From: a virus
Virus record (IMG/VR): IMGVR_UViG_3300021335_000103
Span: 1-22,161 of that record
Length of the DNA stretch: 22,161 nt
Direction: 5' to 3' (one strand)
Part shown: in pieces, positions 16,301 to 22,161 of the stretch
Position numbering within the stretch: position 1 is the stretch's first letter
Layout of the letters: each line of letters opens with the position of its first letter
The notes under the pieces: model-generated
Told to the model about the DNA's origin: nothing
Seen by the model: the letters and a program-made list of their open reading frames with translations, nothing else
Databases searched by the model: none
Made by a program: the position numbers and the translations under genes

Positions 16301-18727
16301 GCCAATGATCAGATAGGTGGTAGCTACTTCCGTGGTGTGATCATGGTGCGGGATGTCCCCGGCAATCCTCTTAGTACTATGATGACCGCCGCCCATGAGA
16401 TTGGGCATCACTTGTACCAGACAGAGCAGCAAGCAGCTCTTGCCAACAACGCACTACGTCCACGACTGCTACAGGCGTACGAGCGCCACCCCGAGCACAA
16501 AACATATGTCGAACGATACGCGGAGAAGGGGTTCGAAGAGTGGTACGCCGATCAGGTATCACGTTGGGCTACAAAACAGTACATAAATCGCACTGCTAGA
16601 AACATGCCCGAGCGGCACTTCAAAGCAGTTGCCAAGAGGCTTAAAGCTGCTTGGCGTGCAATGGCTCGCGGGTTCCGTATCAGAAAAGGGCCGAAAGCTC
16701 CTGAATTTGAGCAGTACATCGAGCAGGTTGTTGGTACTCGTAGGGAGGCGACCAAGGAGTCCCTTGGCTTCCAAGAAAAAGCGTTAGTCGCAGCTGTCAA
16801 CGAAGCAGTTGTAAAAGAAGGCGGCGAAGCCCTTGCTAACCATTGGAAGCGCCAGCTCGGCAAGCGCGGTAAGCACCTCATGAAGTTTGTCGCAACTGCC
16901 GACGGCGTATTGCGTATGTACGGCGGCGACAAGATAGCTGACATGTTCTATGTGCGCGCACAAGATGAAAAAGGCGGCGGACGTCTTGGCATGCTCAAAG
17001 CAGCTGCCCTGAAGAAAGATGAGCTGATACAGAAATTCCAAGAAGATGTTGGGCCGCTTGACTCCCAAGAAGTGATCGATGCGCTACGTAGAGCCGCGAA
17101 CGATGACATGGCTACGTCAGAGCTAGATGATCTCGCGAAGAAGGTGAGGCTTTTCTTAGACGAGATGTACACGGACTATATCGAGCCGTCTAACTCTGAC
17201 ATAGGTCGCCGAGAAAACTTCTTCCCAGTCGCGCTCAATCTGCTGGAGATCGCAGAAAGACCCGATGAGTTCAAGAGTCTACTCCTAGAACAGAACCCAG
17301 ATATATCACCCAAGGAGGCGGACAAAGTAATCCATCGACTACGCCAGTACGCCCAGACTATTCAAGGAGAACCGGTAGTTCTACCGGATGATGCGGACCC
17401 TGCTAGTGAGATGGAGAAGTCTCGGATACTTACTGCCAACATCAATCAGGCAGATTTACGCAATGCTGGGTTCGCAATGGAACCAGCAGACGCCCTTGTT
17501 AACTACGTCTCGCACATGGTTAAGCGCGTCGAGTTCAACAAGGCTACGAACAACAGAGCTGACTTAGATGCAGAGCTTGCCAAGCTAGATCCCGAAGAAC
17601 GTGCTGCCACGATGCAAGTAATCAATACTTACTTGGGCTATCAGGCAAACCCGATCAGCCCATTCTGGCGTCAGGTAAACAGCTGGGGGCAGTGGATCCA
17701 GTTTGTGACATTGCTACCACTGGCGACTATAGGCTCCTTGCCCGAACTAGCTGGGCCGGTAATCAACTCCAAAGAGTTCTCTTTGGACACCTTTGGCCTA
17801 GCTATGAAAGAGCTAGTGTCTACTATCCGAGACCGTACGGAAGCAAAACAGTTTGCGAAGGACATCGGTGTAGTGACGAACGAAGCTGCTGCAAACGCTT
17901 GGATTACTCAGGCAGAGCAGGACTATATGACTGACACCTCTCGTCAGTGGACCGATAAGTTCTTCCGAGCGATTGGGCTGGATTTCTACACCAAGTTTAC
18001 TCGTGAGTTCGCAGCAGGTATGGGCCGACAGTTCATACTGAATCACGCGAAAGGCACGAATCCTAGGTCCGAGCGCTACCTACGAGAGCTGGGCTTAACC
18101 AAAGCAGACGTAGATGCGTGGGTTAAGAGCGGTCAGAAACTATCTACGCCTGAAGGTAAGAAAGTAAAACAAGCAGTTCAGCGGTTTGTTGAGTCTTCTA
18201 TCTTACGTCCTAACTCGGCAGAGCGACCTATATGGGCGTCTGACCCGCGTTGGGCGTTGGTGTGGCAGCTCAAGTCTTACTTCTATGCTTACTCCAAGGT
18301 CATAACAGGCGGCGTTTTACGGGAAGCAAAGTCTCGTGCAAAGGAAGGGCAAGGCGGTATCGAGGAGGCCAGTGCGACACTTGCAGTCTTTGGTCTGACT
18401 GCTGTTGCCACTATGCCCTTAGCGATGCTCGGCATGGAGCTGCGCGAGTACATCAAGTATGGAGCAGCGTGGGCACTTCCCGGTATTGATGCGAGTACGC
18501 GCTACTTCCGCACTGACCGTATGGATTGGGACGAGTACCTATTTGAGACCGTGGATAAATCAGGCTTTTTAGGACCGCTAAGCCTCGGGGTCATGGCTAA
18601 CCAGTCAGCTGAGTACGGTAAATCACCAATCATTTCGTTGTTAGGTCCAACGGCAGAAACGGTAGATGAGGCCATTAGGAACGGTTGGCGTGTAGATAAG
18701 ACTATTCGAGACAGGATGATTCTTTAG
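13298..18727 (+). CDS. Giant ejection-type protein with buried zinc-metalloprotease motif
   Basis: 1809 residues. Residues about 106-142 and 301-335 are Gly/Ala-rich and membrane-active looking. A long charged middle with Pro/Glu linkers (near 550-570 and 890-950) follows. HEIGHH at 1033-1038 is a zincin HExxH core; a third ligand could be E1080 or E1081 in FEEWYADQ about 43 residues later. The C-terminal 650 residues are helical and contain two hydrophobic stretches (about 1463-1490 and 1695-1713). Known podovirus giants such as T7 gp16 carry a transglycosylase for wall passage; here a peptidase motif occupies the corresponding gene position. The protease may trim virion partners or open the host envelope. 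The start overlaps the previous stop. No frameshift is seen. Function is inferred. Confidence 0.75.
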   Translation: MAKSYIESLFDDIDPNVSSGVRGPRLASPTPTGVGEVFGAGVKSGAEGLAADTEYFKALYNTLTGDDEAAAANVRRARVTEQAAAAPLQNVETFEEFLNEPTLTGFVTQVAKSTGQLLPSAVSSISGAGVGAIAGRAAFSLGGKKAVEKLVKDSVERTVKGVADPDEKAIAEASYNYMKRGALGGAFGAEYVPLSGSNLSEALDSGRELDTGNAIRAATVGVPQAAIGVGGEAALLKLIGNVATKRSVTDGDIFANLAKDIGTTSLKGAAIEGSTEFVQEGISVINRMSMDDTFDAEQAQLRLAESAFAGFFGGGAAGGVAGGVVPVVRAAAPAATRAADAAIDKTANVVDKAKRMLDEARGQRVEEAIVREQSNSAGYNETSPEPASDINAQLNAMVDPTSEKKAVWVAGNEAQYSARTNKVTPVEVNGKSAFAAFVPGRGTIISTNKDVVSEVVAGQASDAVVGAALGYSNTKDYGNATLVARATDSEGNIVSEELTTAENAAEALAAARGLAPEGGSATIVDAQQALEERAKKVNKEAKVNPVDDDPDSFEEADPNETPTFGSEFEELSAMRDEMQNTQEVEGERVESGRYGAKQNPTQTFDNEADARQEYADEFGETDFDAEDMQGVTAGALKAAARASRENPNAVIELVKEGNEFVVYKTFYDKLYADGPGRKFTLPEFLEAQARRAAKAKPNRQSVIVERPDGTKMRASLVSLVNAGRRLVENREGSRFEGEQGRADMLKQGLSEILADLAIAGYDVTDMNGVSLLKQANYTNGKFNGLNMVAGQLGDTQYRLNFLQSARFVETSNESDVAVRLKYNDDRGETVAKEVRTSFDQAEQVAEQLMAEGATFDPERAKNGFYVDLGDPRDRDQGDGDFDIQQESTLDDASPEPNQRSRGGAPANLGPANRADVEAAQSTPEPEVTPEPAPEAPTRDPSKFGDPMVNSSIDQLLERLKMKEAPRVFNFSRLSEMTDDQLRAAVGDQDFPAAKQIVERMKANDQIGGSYFRGVIMVRDVPGNPLSTMMTAAHEIGHHLYQTEQQAALANNALRPRLLQAYERHPEHKTYVERYAEKGFEEWYADQVSRWATKQYINRTARNMPERHFKAVAKRLKAAWRAMARGFRIRKGPKAPEFEQYIEQVVGTRREATKESLGFQEKALVAAVNEAVVKEGGEALANHWKRQLGKRGKHLMKFVATADGVLRMYGGDKIADMFYVRAQDEKGGGRLGMLKAAALKKDELIQKFQEDVGPLDSQEVIDALRRAANDDMATSELDDLAKKVRLFLDEMYTDYIEPSNSDIGRRENFFPVALNLLEIAERPDEFKSLLLEQNPDISPKEADKVIHRLRQYAQTIQGEPVVLPDDADPASEMEKSRILTANINQADLRNAGFAMEPADALVNYVSHMVKRVEFNKATNNRADLDAELAKLDPEERAATMQVINTYLGYQANPISPFWRQVNSWGQWIQFVTLLPLATIGSLPELAGPVINSKEFSLDTFGLAMKELVSTIRDRTEAKQFAKDIGVVTNEAAANAWITQAEQDYMTDTSRQWTDKFFRAIGLDFYTKFTREFAAGMGRQFILNHAKGTNPRSERYLRELGLTKADVDAWVKSGQKLSTPEGKKVKQAVQRFVESSILRPNSAERPIWASDPRWALVWQLKSYFYAYSKVITGGVLREAKSRAKEGQGGIEEASATLAVFGLTAVATMPLAMLGMELREYIKYGAAWALPGIDASTRYFRTDRMDWDEYLFETVDKSGFLGPLSLGVMANQSAEYGKSPIISLLGPTAETVDEAIRNGWRVDKTIRDRMIL

Positions 18728-18735
18728 GAGGCACC

Positions 18736-19110
18736 ATGCTGAAGATGTTACTAGGACCAGTCGCCGATCTCGCTTCTGGTTACCTGCAAAACAAAGCAGA
18801 AGAGAAGAAGCTCCGCCACCAAGCCAAAATGCAGGTCATCGCTAACGGCGCTGAGTGGGAGTCCAAGATGGCTGATGCGTCGTCATCGAGCTGGAAAGAC
18901 GAATTTTGGACCCTTGTACTAGCAGCCCCAGTCTTCATGATCGGCTACGCCATCGCAATGGACGACGTGGCCGTGATCGAGCGCGTTGACTTGGCCTTCG
19001 CTGCTCTCAATACCCTGCCGGAGTGGTACCAGTATTTGTTGTTTTTAGCAGTAAGCGCGAGCTTCGGCATACGCGGCGCTGACAAGTTGATGAACTTAAG
19101 GAAGAAGTGA
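18736..19110 (+). CDS. Holin, 3TM/GTA-holin-like
   Basis: 124 residues. The N-terminal third is helical and charged (LQNKAEEKKLRHQAKMQVIA), then comes SSSSWKDEFWT (49-59), a hallmark I associate with the three-helix holins shared with gene transfer agents. Hydrophobic helices lie at about 57-75 and 95-113, separated by a loop ending LPEWYQ; the last helix runs into FGIRGADKLM. Holins open the inner membrane at a set time to let endolysin through. A strong ribosome site, AGGAGG at 18726-18731 with a four-base spacer, overlaps the previous stop. The next gene, a cytosolic peptidase without signal peptide, overlaps its stop, the classic lysis pair. Confidence 0.87.
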   Translation: MLKMLLGPVADLASGYLQNKAEEKKLRHQAKMQVIANGAEWESKMADASSSSWKDEFWTLVLAAPVFMIGYAIAMDDVAVIERVDLAFAALNTLPEWYQYLLFLAVSASFGIRGADKLMNLRKK

Positions 19111-19457
19111 TGTTTAAGTATTTCAGTATGGAAGAGTTCAACTGCCAAGAGACTGGCGAGAACGAAATGTCTGAGGAATTTATCCGCAAACTGGATGAGC
19201 TGAGAGAGAAGTGTGGCTTTGCCTTCACTGTTACCAGTGGTTACAGGAGCACGTCTCATAGTATTGAGGCCAAGAAGGCTCGTCCGGGGCGGCATACCGA
19301 AGGTATCGCAGCTGATATCGCTGTCTCCAACGGCTTCGAGCGCATGAATATCGTCCACGAAGCACTGAAGATGGGTTGTTTCAATGGCATCGGTATCGCC
19401 AAATCGTTTGTCCACGTAGACATTAGACCTGATCAGCGGGTCATGTGGGTCTATTAG
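19110..19457 (+). CDS. Endolysin, M15-type peptidase
   Basis: 115 residues from ATG 19110, which overlaps the holin stop (TGATG) and has AAGGA at 19098-19102 with a seven-base spacer; a GTG three bases earlier is also possible. The fold matches the Peptidase_M15_3 group of peptidoglycan peptidases: SGYRS at 43-47, zinc ligands H62 and D69 in HTEGIAAD, and H102 with D104 in FVHVD. All expected catalytic positions are present and the length is normal for a single-domain enzyme with no cell-wall-binding module. It lacks a signal peptide, so it needs the upstream holin for access to the wall. It should cut peptide cross-links of the Gram-negative-type wall. Confidence 0.93.
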   Translation: MFKYFSMEEFNCQETGENEMSEEFIRKLDELREKCGFAFTVTSGYRSTSHSIEAKKARPGRHTEGIAADIAVSNGFERMNIVHEALKMGCFNGIGIAKSFVHVDIRPDQRVMWVY

Positions 19458-19469
19458 TGGGTGTAAATT

Positions 19470-19489
19470 TATTAGCAATACTAATATAC
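19470..19489 (+). promoter_or_regulatory. Promoter-like dyad TATTAG-N5-CTAATATAC, copy 2
   Basis: TATTAG (19470-19475), centre CAATA, CTAATA (19481-19486), then TAC. Fifteen of fifteen defined positions match copy 1 at 6266-6285, while the five-base centre differs. It lies in the 56-base gap between the lysis genes and the tail-fibre genes, 24 bases before the next ATG. No -35 box is visible 17 bases upstream (GGGTGT), so an ordinary sigma70 promoter is unlikely. A phage-specific promoter or operator is inferred. Confidence 0.55.
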
Positions 19490-19513
19490 TGCCTCGTTAG
19501 GTAGGGAGCAAAA

Positions 19514-19888
19514 ATGGCATATTCCGACACTCTCAATCTAGTCACGGGCGATACGTTGCCAGAGCTGACTTTCACACTGAAGGACAGCAACACAGCGGCC
19601 ACCGGATTGACCCTTGACCAGAACAACGACGCTACGTGGGCACCTATTGATTTGACAGGTGCTTCAGTGAATCTGCGTATCCGTGAGCTTGGCAGCACGA
19701 CTGTAAAAAGCACTTTGACTTGCGCTGTTACAGACGCGACAGGCGGCAAGGTGGCAACTGACTTTCCTGTAGGCACGTTAGATACGGCAGGTACTTTCGA
19801 GGCTGAACTTGAAATCACATTTGCTGGCGGCGGCAAGCAGACTGTTAACGACCTGATCAAGCTCAAAGTAAGGAGCGACTTCGATTAA
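19514..19888 (+). CDS. Small beta-rich tail or fibre-associated protein
   Basis: 124 residues, almost all beta-strand-like: TGDTLPELTFTLKD near the start, IDLTGASVNLRIRELG in the middle, and FEAELEITFAGGGKQTVNDL near the end. The pattern resembles the single-domain N-terminal modules of phage baseplate or receptor-binding proteins (BppU-like), which attach fibres to the tail. AGGGAG at 19503-19508 with a five-base spacer supports the ATG. It is the first gene after the second promoter-like dyad and its stop overlaps the next start (TAATG), so it is probably co-translated with the repeat-fibre gene. Its precise role is inferred. Confidence 0.6.
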   Translation: MAYSDTLNLVTGDTLPELTFTLKDSNTAATGLTLDQNNDATWAPIDLTGASVNLRIRELGSTTVKSTLTCAVTDATGGKVATDFPVGTLDTAGTFEAELEITFAGGGKQTVNDLIKLKVRSDFD

Positions 19889-21741
19889 TGGCGATTAGGC
19901 TATTTGTTCACGCATCCAACATACGGGCGTCTGTCGAGTTTGACAGCCCGAAAGTAGTTGCGCCTGCGTTTCAGAGAGCCAGCGTATCGATTAGCCGCCC
20001 CACATATCAAACGGTCGTAACCTACACTGACCTGCAGGCGATGACTGCCTACCGACGTTTGATGACGTCAGTGAATTACCTCAACCTAAACACAACCGAT
20101 GTTGTGTTAGACCCTGATACCAAGAACCGATACTTCCGAGGCAGCGACGGCGAGTCGTTCGGGCTTACTGAGCAACACAGCATGTTGTTCACAAAGCGGC
20201 CCGACGATCAGGTCGATATGTTGGAGCTGGCAGCTTTAGGCGTCACTAAGCCGCAAACAGACAGTTTCGGCGTTACGGATCTTGCGACCGTTCTTCTTAT
20301 TATTAACCGGTTCTTTGAGGACAGCGTCGCGTTAGCCGAGGCTGCTGTCATTGAGACGGGCAAGGGTGTAGCTGACGCCGTTACATTAACTGAGTTTAGG
20401 TCTAAGTTTGTAGGCAAGGGGCTTGATGATGCCCCCATCCTAACCGAAGACCTCGACTACGATTTCGACAAGGCTCTTGCTGACACGACCAGCGTAACTG
20501 AATCGCTTGCTAGAACAGTGTCGTTTGTACGCGCCTTCCAAAACAGCACGTCCCTGTCTGATGCACCTGTGCTGCTTTTCGACAAAGCGCCATCCGACAG
20601 CGTCTCTGTATCAGAAGCGTTTAGTAGAGTAGTGCAGTTCCAGCGCACGTTTACCGACGCATTTACTATTGATGACTTGGCCACTGTAGGCGCGCTTGTC
20701 AAAGACACTACATCCACGAAAGGCAATGTGTTCGGCGTAAGCGACGTGCTGTCTAGGGTTGTGACCTTTAACCGTACGTTTACTGAGACAGCGACACTAT
20801 CTGAAGACGCCGTTCTCGATGTGAGCCAGCTAAAAACTGATGCGTTTACAGCGACGGACGATCATAGCTTTGCTCTCAGCAAGCCACTGTCAGAGACAGC
20901 GACTGTCAGCGACAGCCCCGCTATTGACTACAGCAGACCGGAAGATGACAGCCTATCAGTTACGGATAGCTTCTCTCGCGTTGTTGTTTCAGCACGCACC
21001 TTTAGCGACTCAACAAGTCTTTCAGAGTCAGCGGCACTGGAGCCAGAGCTTGCCAAGTCAGATAGTGTTGCTGTAACCGAGACGTTTGGTCGAGTAGTCA
21101 CCTCATTCAGAGACGTAACCGAAACTGTATCGTTCGCTGACACTGAATCACGGGACACGAGTCTTGGTAAAGAAGACACGGCCACTGTCGCAGACTCCTT
21201 CGACCGCGTAGTTACCTCTCAGCGCACGTTTACTGAAAGCGCTTCTGTGAGTGATGACCCATCACTGTTAGTCGAGCTACCACAGACAGAGGCTGTCGCC
21301 CTGTCGGATGCGTTCTCTCGTGTTGTCACATTCAGCCGTACATTTACAGATGCGTTTACGCTTGACGATGCAGCGACTGTAGGCGCACTAACTAAAGATA
21401 CCCAGTCCCAGAAAGGCAACGTCATTGGCGTGAGCGACGTGTTCAGCCGTGTGTTTGTAGCGTCTAGAGCCTTTGCTGACTCAGTATCTTTCAGTGACAG
21501 CGAAACGCTGAGCACAGGTCTTGGTAAGTCTGACACTGCAAATATCTCAGAGCAGGCGAGTATCGCCTTATCCACCCCCGAATCCGACTCTTTCTCTGTC
21601 TCAGAGCAGGAGTCTAAACAGATAAGCAAGGCACCCACTGATGCGGTATCGGTCAGTGAGTCTCTTGTTTTGGCTAAGAGGTCAACGGCCTCTTCCCTTT
21701 TAAACGCAGGTGCCATTAATTTCGCACCGATCAACAACTAG
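19888..21741 (+). CDS. Repeat-built tail fibre or adhesin
   Basis: 617 residues. Residues 1-115 look like a non-repetitive attachment domain. From about 120 to 600 the protein is a chain of degenerate half-repeats of roughly 18-20 residues that alternate between a form like SDSVSVSEAFSRVVQFQRTF and a form like TDSTSLSDSAALD. The repeats are rich in Asp, Ser, Thr and Val and lack Cys. A 38-residue stretch at 253-290 recurs at 484-521 with 31 identical positions. Such Ser/Thr/Asp repeats suggest an elongated beta-structured shaft. The last 20 residues are a short non-repeat end. ATG overlaps the preceding stop. I do not recognise a named family; fibre function is inferred from position and repeats. 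Confidence 0.7.
   Translation: MAIRLFVHASNIRASVEFDSPKVVAPAFQRASVSISRPTYQTVVTYTDLQAMTAYRRLMTSVNYLNLNTTDVVLDPDTKNRYFRGSDGESFGLTEQHSMLFTKRPDDQVDMLELAALGVTKPQTDSFGVTDLATVLLIINRFFEDSVALAEAAVIETGKGVADAVTLTEFRSKFVGKGLDDAPILTEDLDYDFDKALADTTSVTESLARTVSFVRAFQNSTSLSDAPVLLFDKAPSDSVSVSEAFSRVVQFQRTFTDAFTIDDLATVGALVKDTTSTKGNVFGVSDVLSRVVTFNRTFTETATLSEDAVLDVSQLKTDAFTATDDHSFALSKPLSETATVSDSPAIDYSRPEDDSLSVTDSFSRVVVSARTFSDSTSLSESAALEPELAKSDSVAVTETFGRVVTSFRDVTETVSFADTESRDTSLGKEDTATVADSFDRVVTSQRTFTESASVSDDPSLLVELPQTEAVALSDAFSRVVTFSRTFTDAFTLDDAATVGALTKDTQSQKGNVIGVSDVFSRVFVASRAFADSVSFSDSETLSTGLGKSDTANISEQASIALSTPESDSFSVSEQESKQISKAPTDAVSVSESLVLAKRSTASSLLNAGAINFAPINN
20236..21690 (+). repeat. Degenerate in-frame repeats of the fibre gene
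   Basis: Tandem imperfect coding repeats, with paired half-units of about 55-60 bases each. The clearest longer copy pair is 20644-20757 and 21337-21450 (38 codons, 693 bases apart): both encode RTFTDAFT, then DD, ATVGAL, KDT, KGNV and GVSDV in the same order. Third-base differences between copies are numerous, so the duplication is old or under protein-level selection rather than recent. Confidence 0.8.
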
Positions 21742-21750
21742 GAGTGATCC

Positions 21751-22161
21751 ATGTTAAATGATGATCTGACGCTAAAGGGGCACCTGTCTATTGCTATCAA
21801 CGGAGAAGTTGTAAGCGAGGTGCCCAACCTTGTAGTAAGTGCTGGTAAAGCATTTGTTGCGAGCCGTATGAAGGACAGTACCACTAACGCTATGTCTCAC
21901 ATGGCAATTGGTACCGGTAGCACAAGCCCAGCAGCTGGTAACACAGCTCTTGGTAGCGAGTCACACCGTTCAGCCCTTACCTCAACAACTGTCTCAAGCA
22001 ACGTAGTGACCTACGTCGCAAGCTTCGGCGCAGGCGACGGCACCGGTGCAATTACTGAGGCCGGTTTGTTCAACGCGTCTTCAAGCGGAGACATGCTCTG
22101 CAGAACCACCTTCTCAGTCGTGAATAAAGGTTCTCAGGATTCGATGACGATAACTTGGCAG
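21751..22161 (+). CDS. Tail fibre-like protein (N-terminal part, cut by window edge)
   Basis: ATG at 21751 with AGGAG at 21740-21744, overlapping the previous stop; 137 codons run open to the window end. The start reads MLNDDLTLKGHLSIAINGEV, then NLVVSAGKAFVASRM, MSHMAIGTGSTSPAAGNTAL, GAITEAGLFNASSSGDMLCR and, at the edge, SMTITW. This ordered set of motifs is one I know from many phage tail-fibre or tail-tip proteins, where it forms a compact beta domain near the N-terminus. It continues the fibre block begun at 19514. The C-terminus, which would show whether it ends here or carries a receptor-binding domain, lies beyond the window. Confidence 0.82.
   Translation, partial: MLNDDLTLKGHLSIAINGEVVSEVPNLVVSAGKAFVASRMKDSTTNAMSHMAIGTGSTSPAAGNTALGSESHRSALTSTTVSSNVVTYVASFGAGDGTGAITEAGLFNASSSGDMLCRTTFSVVNKGSQDSMTITWQ

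Noticed and set aside
21219-21737. Minus-strand open frame opposite the fibre repeats
   Set aside because: It mirrors the repeats of the + strand protein and has no independent support.
19888-21741. Tape measure protein as identity for the repeat gene
   Set aside because: It is beta-type Ser/Thr/Asp repeat sequence rather than helical, is too late in the gene order, and lies after the lysis genes beside fibre genes.

Overview
The window is a contiguous piece of the late (morphogenesis and lysis) region of a tailed double-stranded DNA bacteriophage. Every supported gene lies on the + strand, start and stop codons usually overlap or sit a few bases apart, and only two gaps exceed 50 bases (6252-6505 and 19458-19513). 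There are no host-like metabolic genes, rRNA, tRNA, integrase, transposase or CRISPR array. Both edges cut through genes. The virion genes suggest a podovirus: a P22-type portal, an N4 gp56-type major capsid protein, two short head-tail adaptor-like proteins, a run of ejection-type internal proteins, and no tape measure, sheath or baseplate set. Several small proteins resemble families I know mainly from phages of aquatic bacteria, so a Gram-negative aquatic (probably marine proteobacterial) host is a reasonable inference; the sequence itself does not name a host.

Layout. 1-1994: packaging genes, with the end of a probable small terminase and the large terminase TerL carrying an N-terminal zinc-knuckle-like extension. 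1997-5175: portal and acidic scaffold-like protein. 5175-6251: a compact cassette of six tiny proteins, five of them Lys/Arg-rich with paired cysteines and one a two-helix membrane protein. 6252-6505: a non-coding leader with a promoter-like dyad and a series of hairpins. 6506-7651: major capsid protein, followed by a strong UUCG-loop hairpin. 7701-9861: a small head-associated protein, two adaptor-like proteins and a small protein at the position of T7 gp13. 9851-18727: four overlapping genes for internal/ejection-type proteins, ending in an 1809-residue protein with a buried zinc-metalloprotease motif. 18736-19457: a lysis pair, a three-helix-family holin and an M15 peptidase endolysin. 19458-19513: second copy of the promoter-like dyad. 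19514-22161: tail fibre or adhesion genes, including a 617-residue protein made of degenerate Ser/Thr/Asp-rich repeats and the start of another fibre gene.

Working together: terminase cuts and pumps DNA through the portal into a shell built from scaffold and capsid protein; adaptors close the vertex; internal proteins are probably packaged and ejected to let DNA cross the envelope; holin and M15 peptidase release progeny; the last genes build the host-binding fibres. The most novel-looking elements are the twin dyad TATTAG-N5-CTAATATAC in the only two long gaps, the hairpin-rich capsid leader, the cassette of tiny basic cysteine proteins, and the protease-bearing giant ejection protein.
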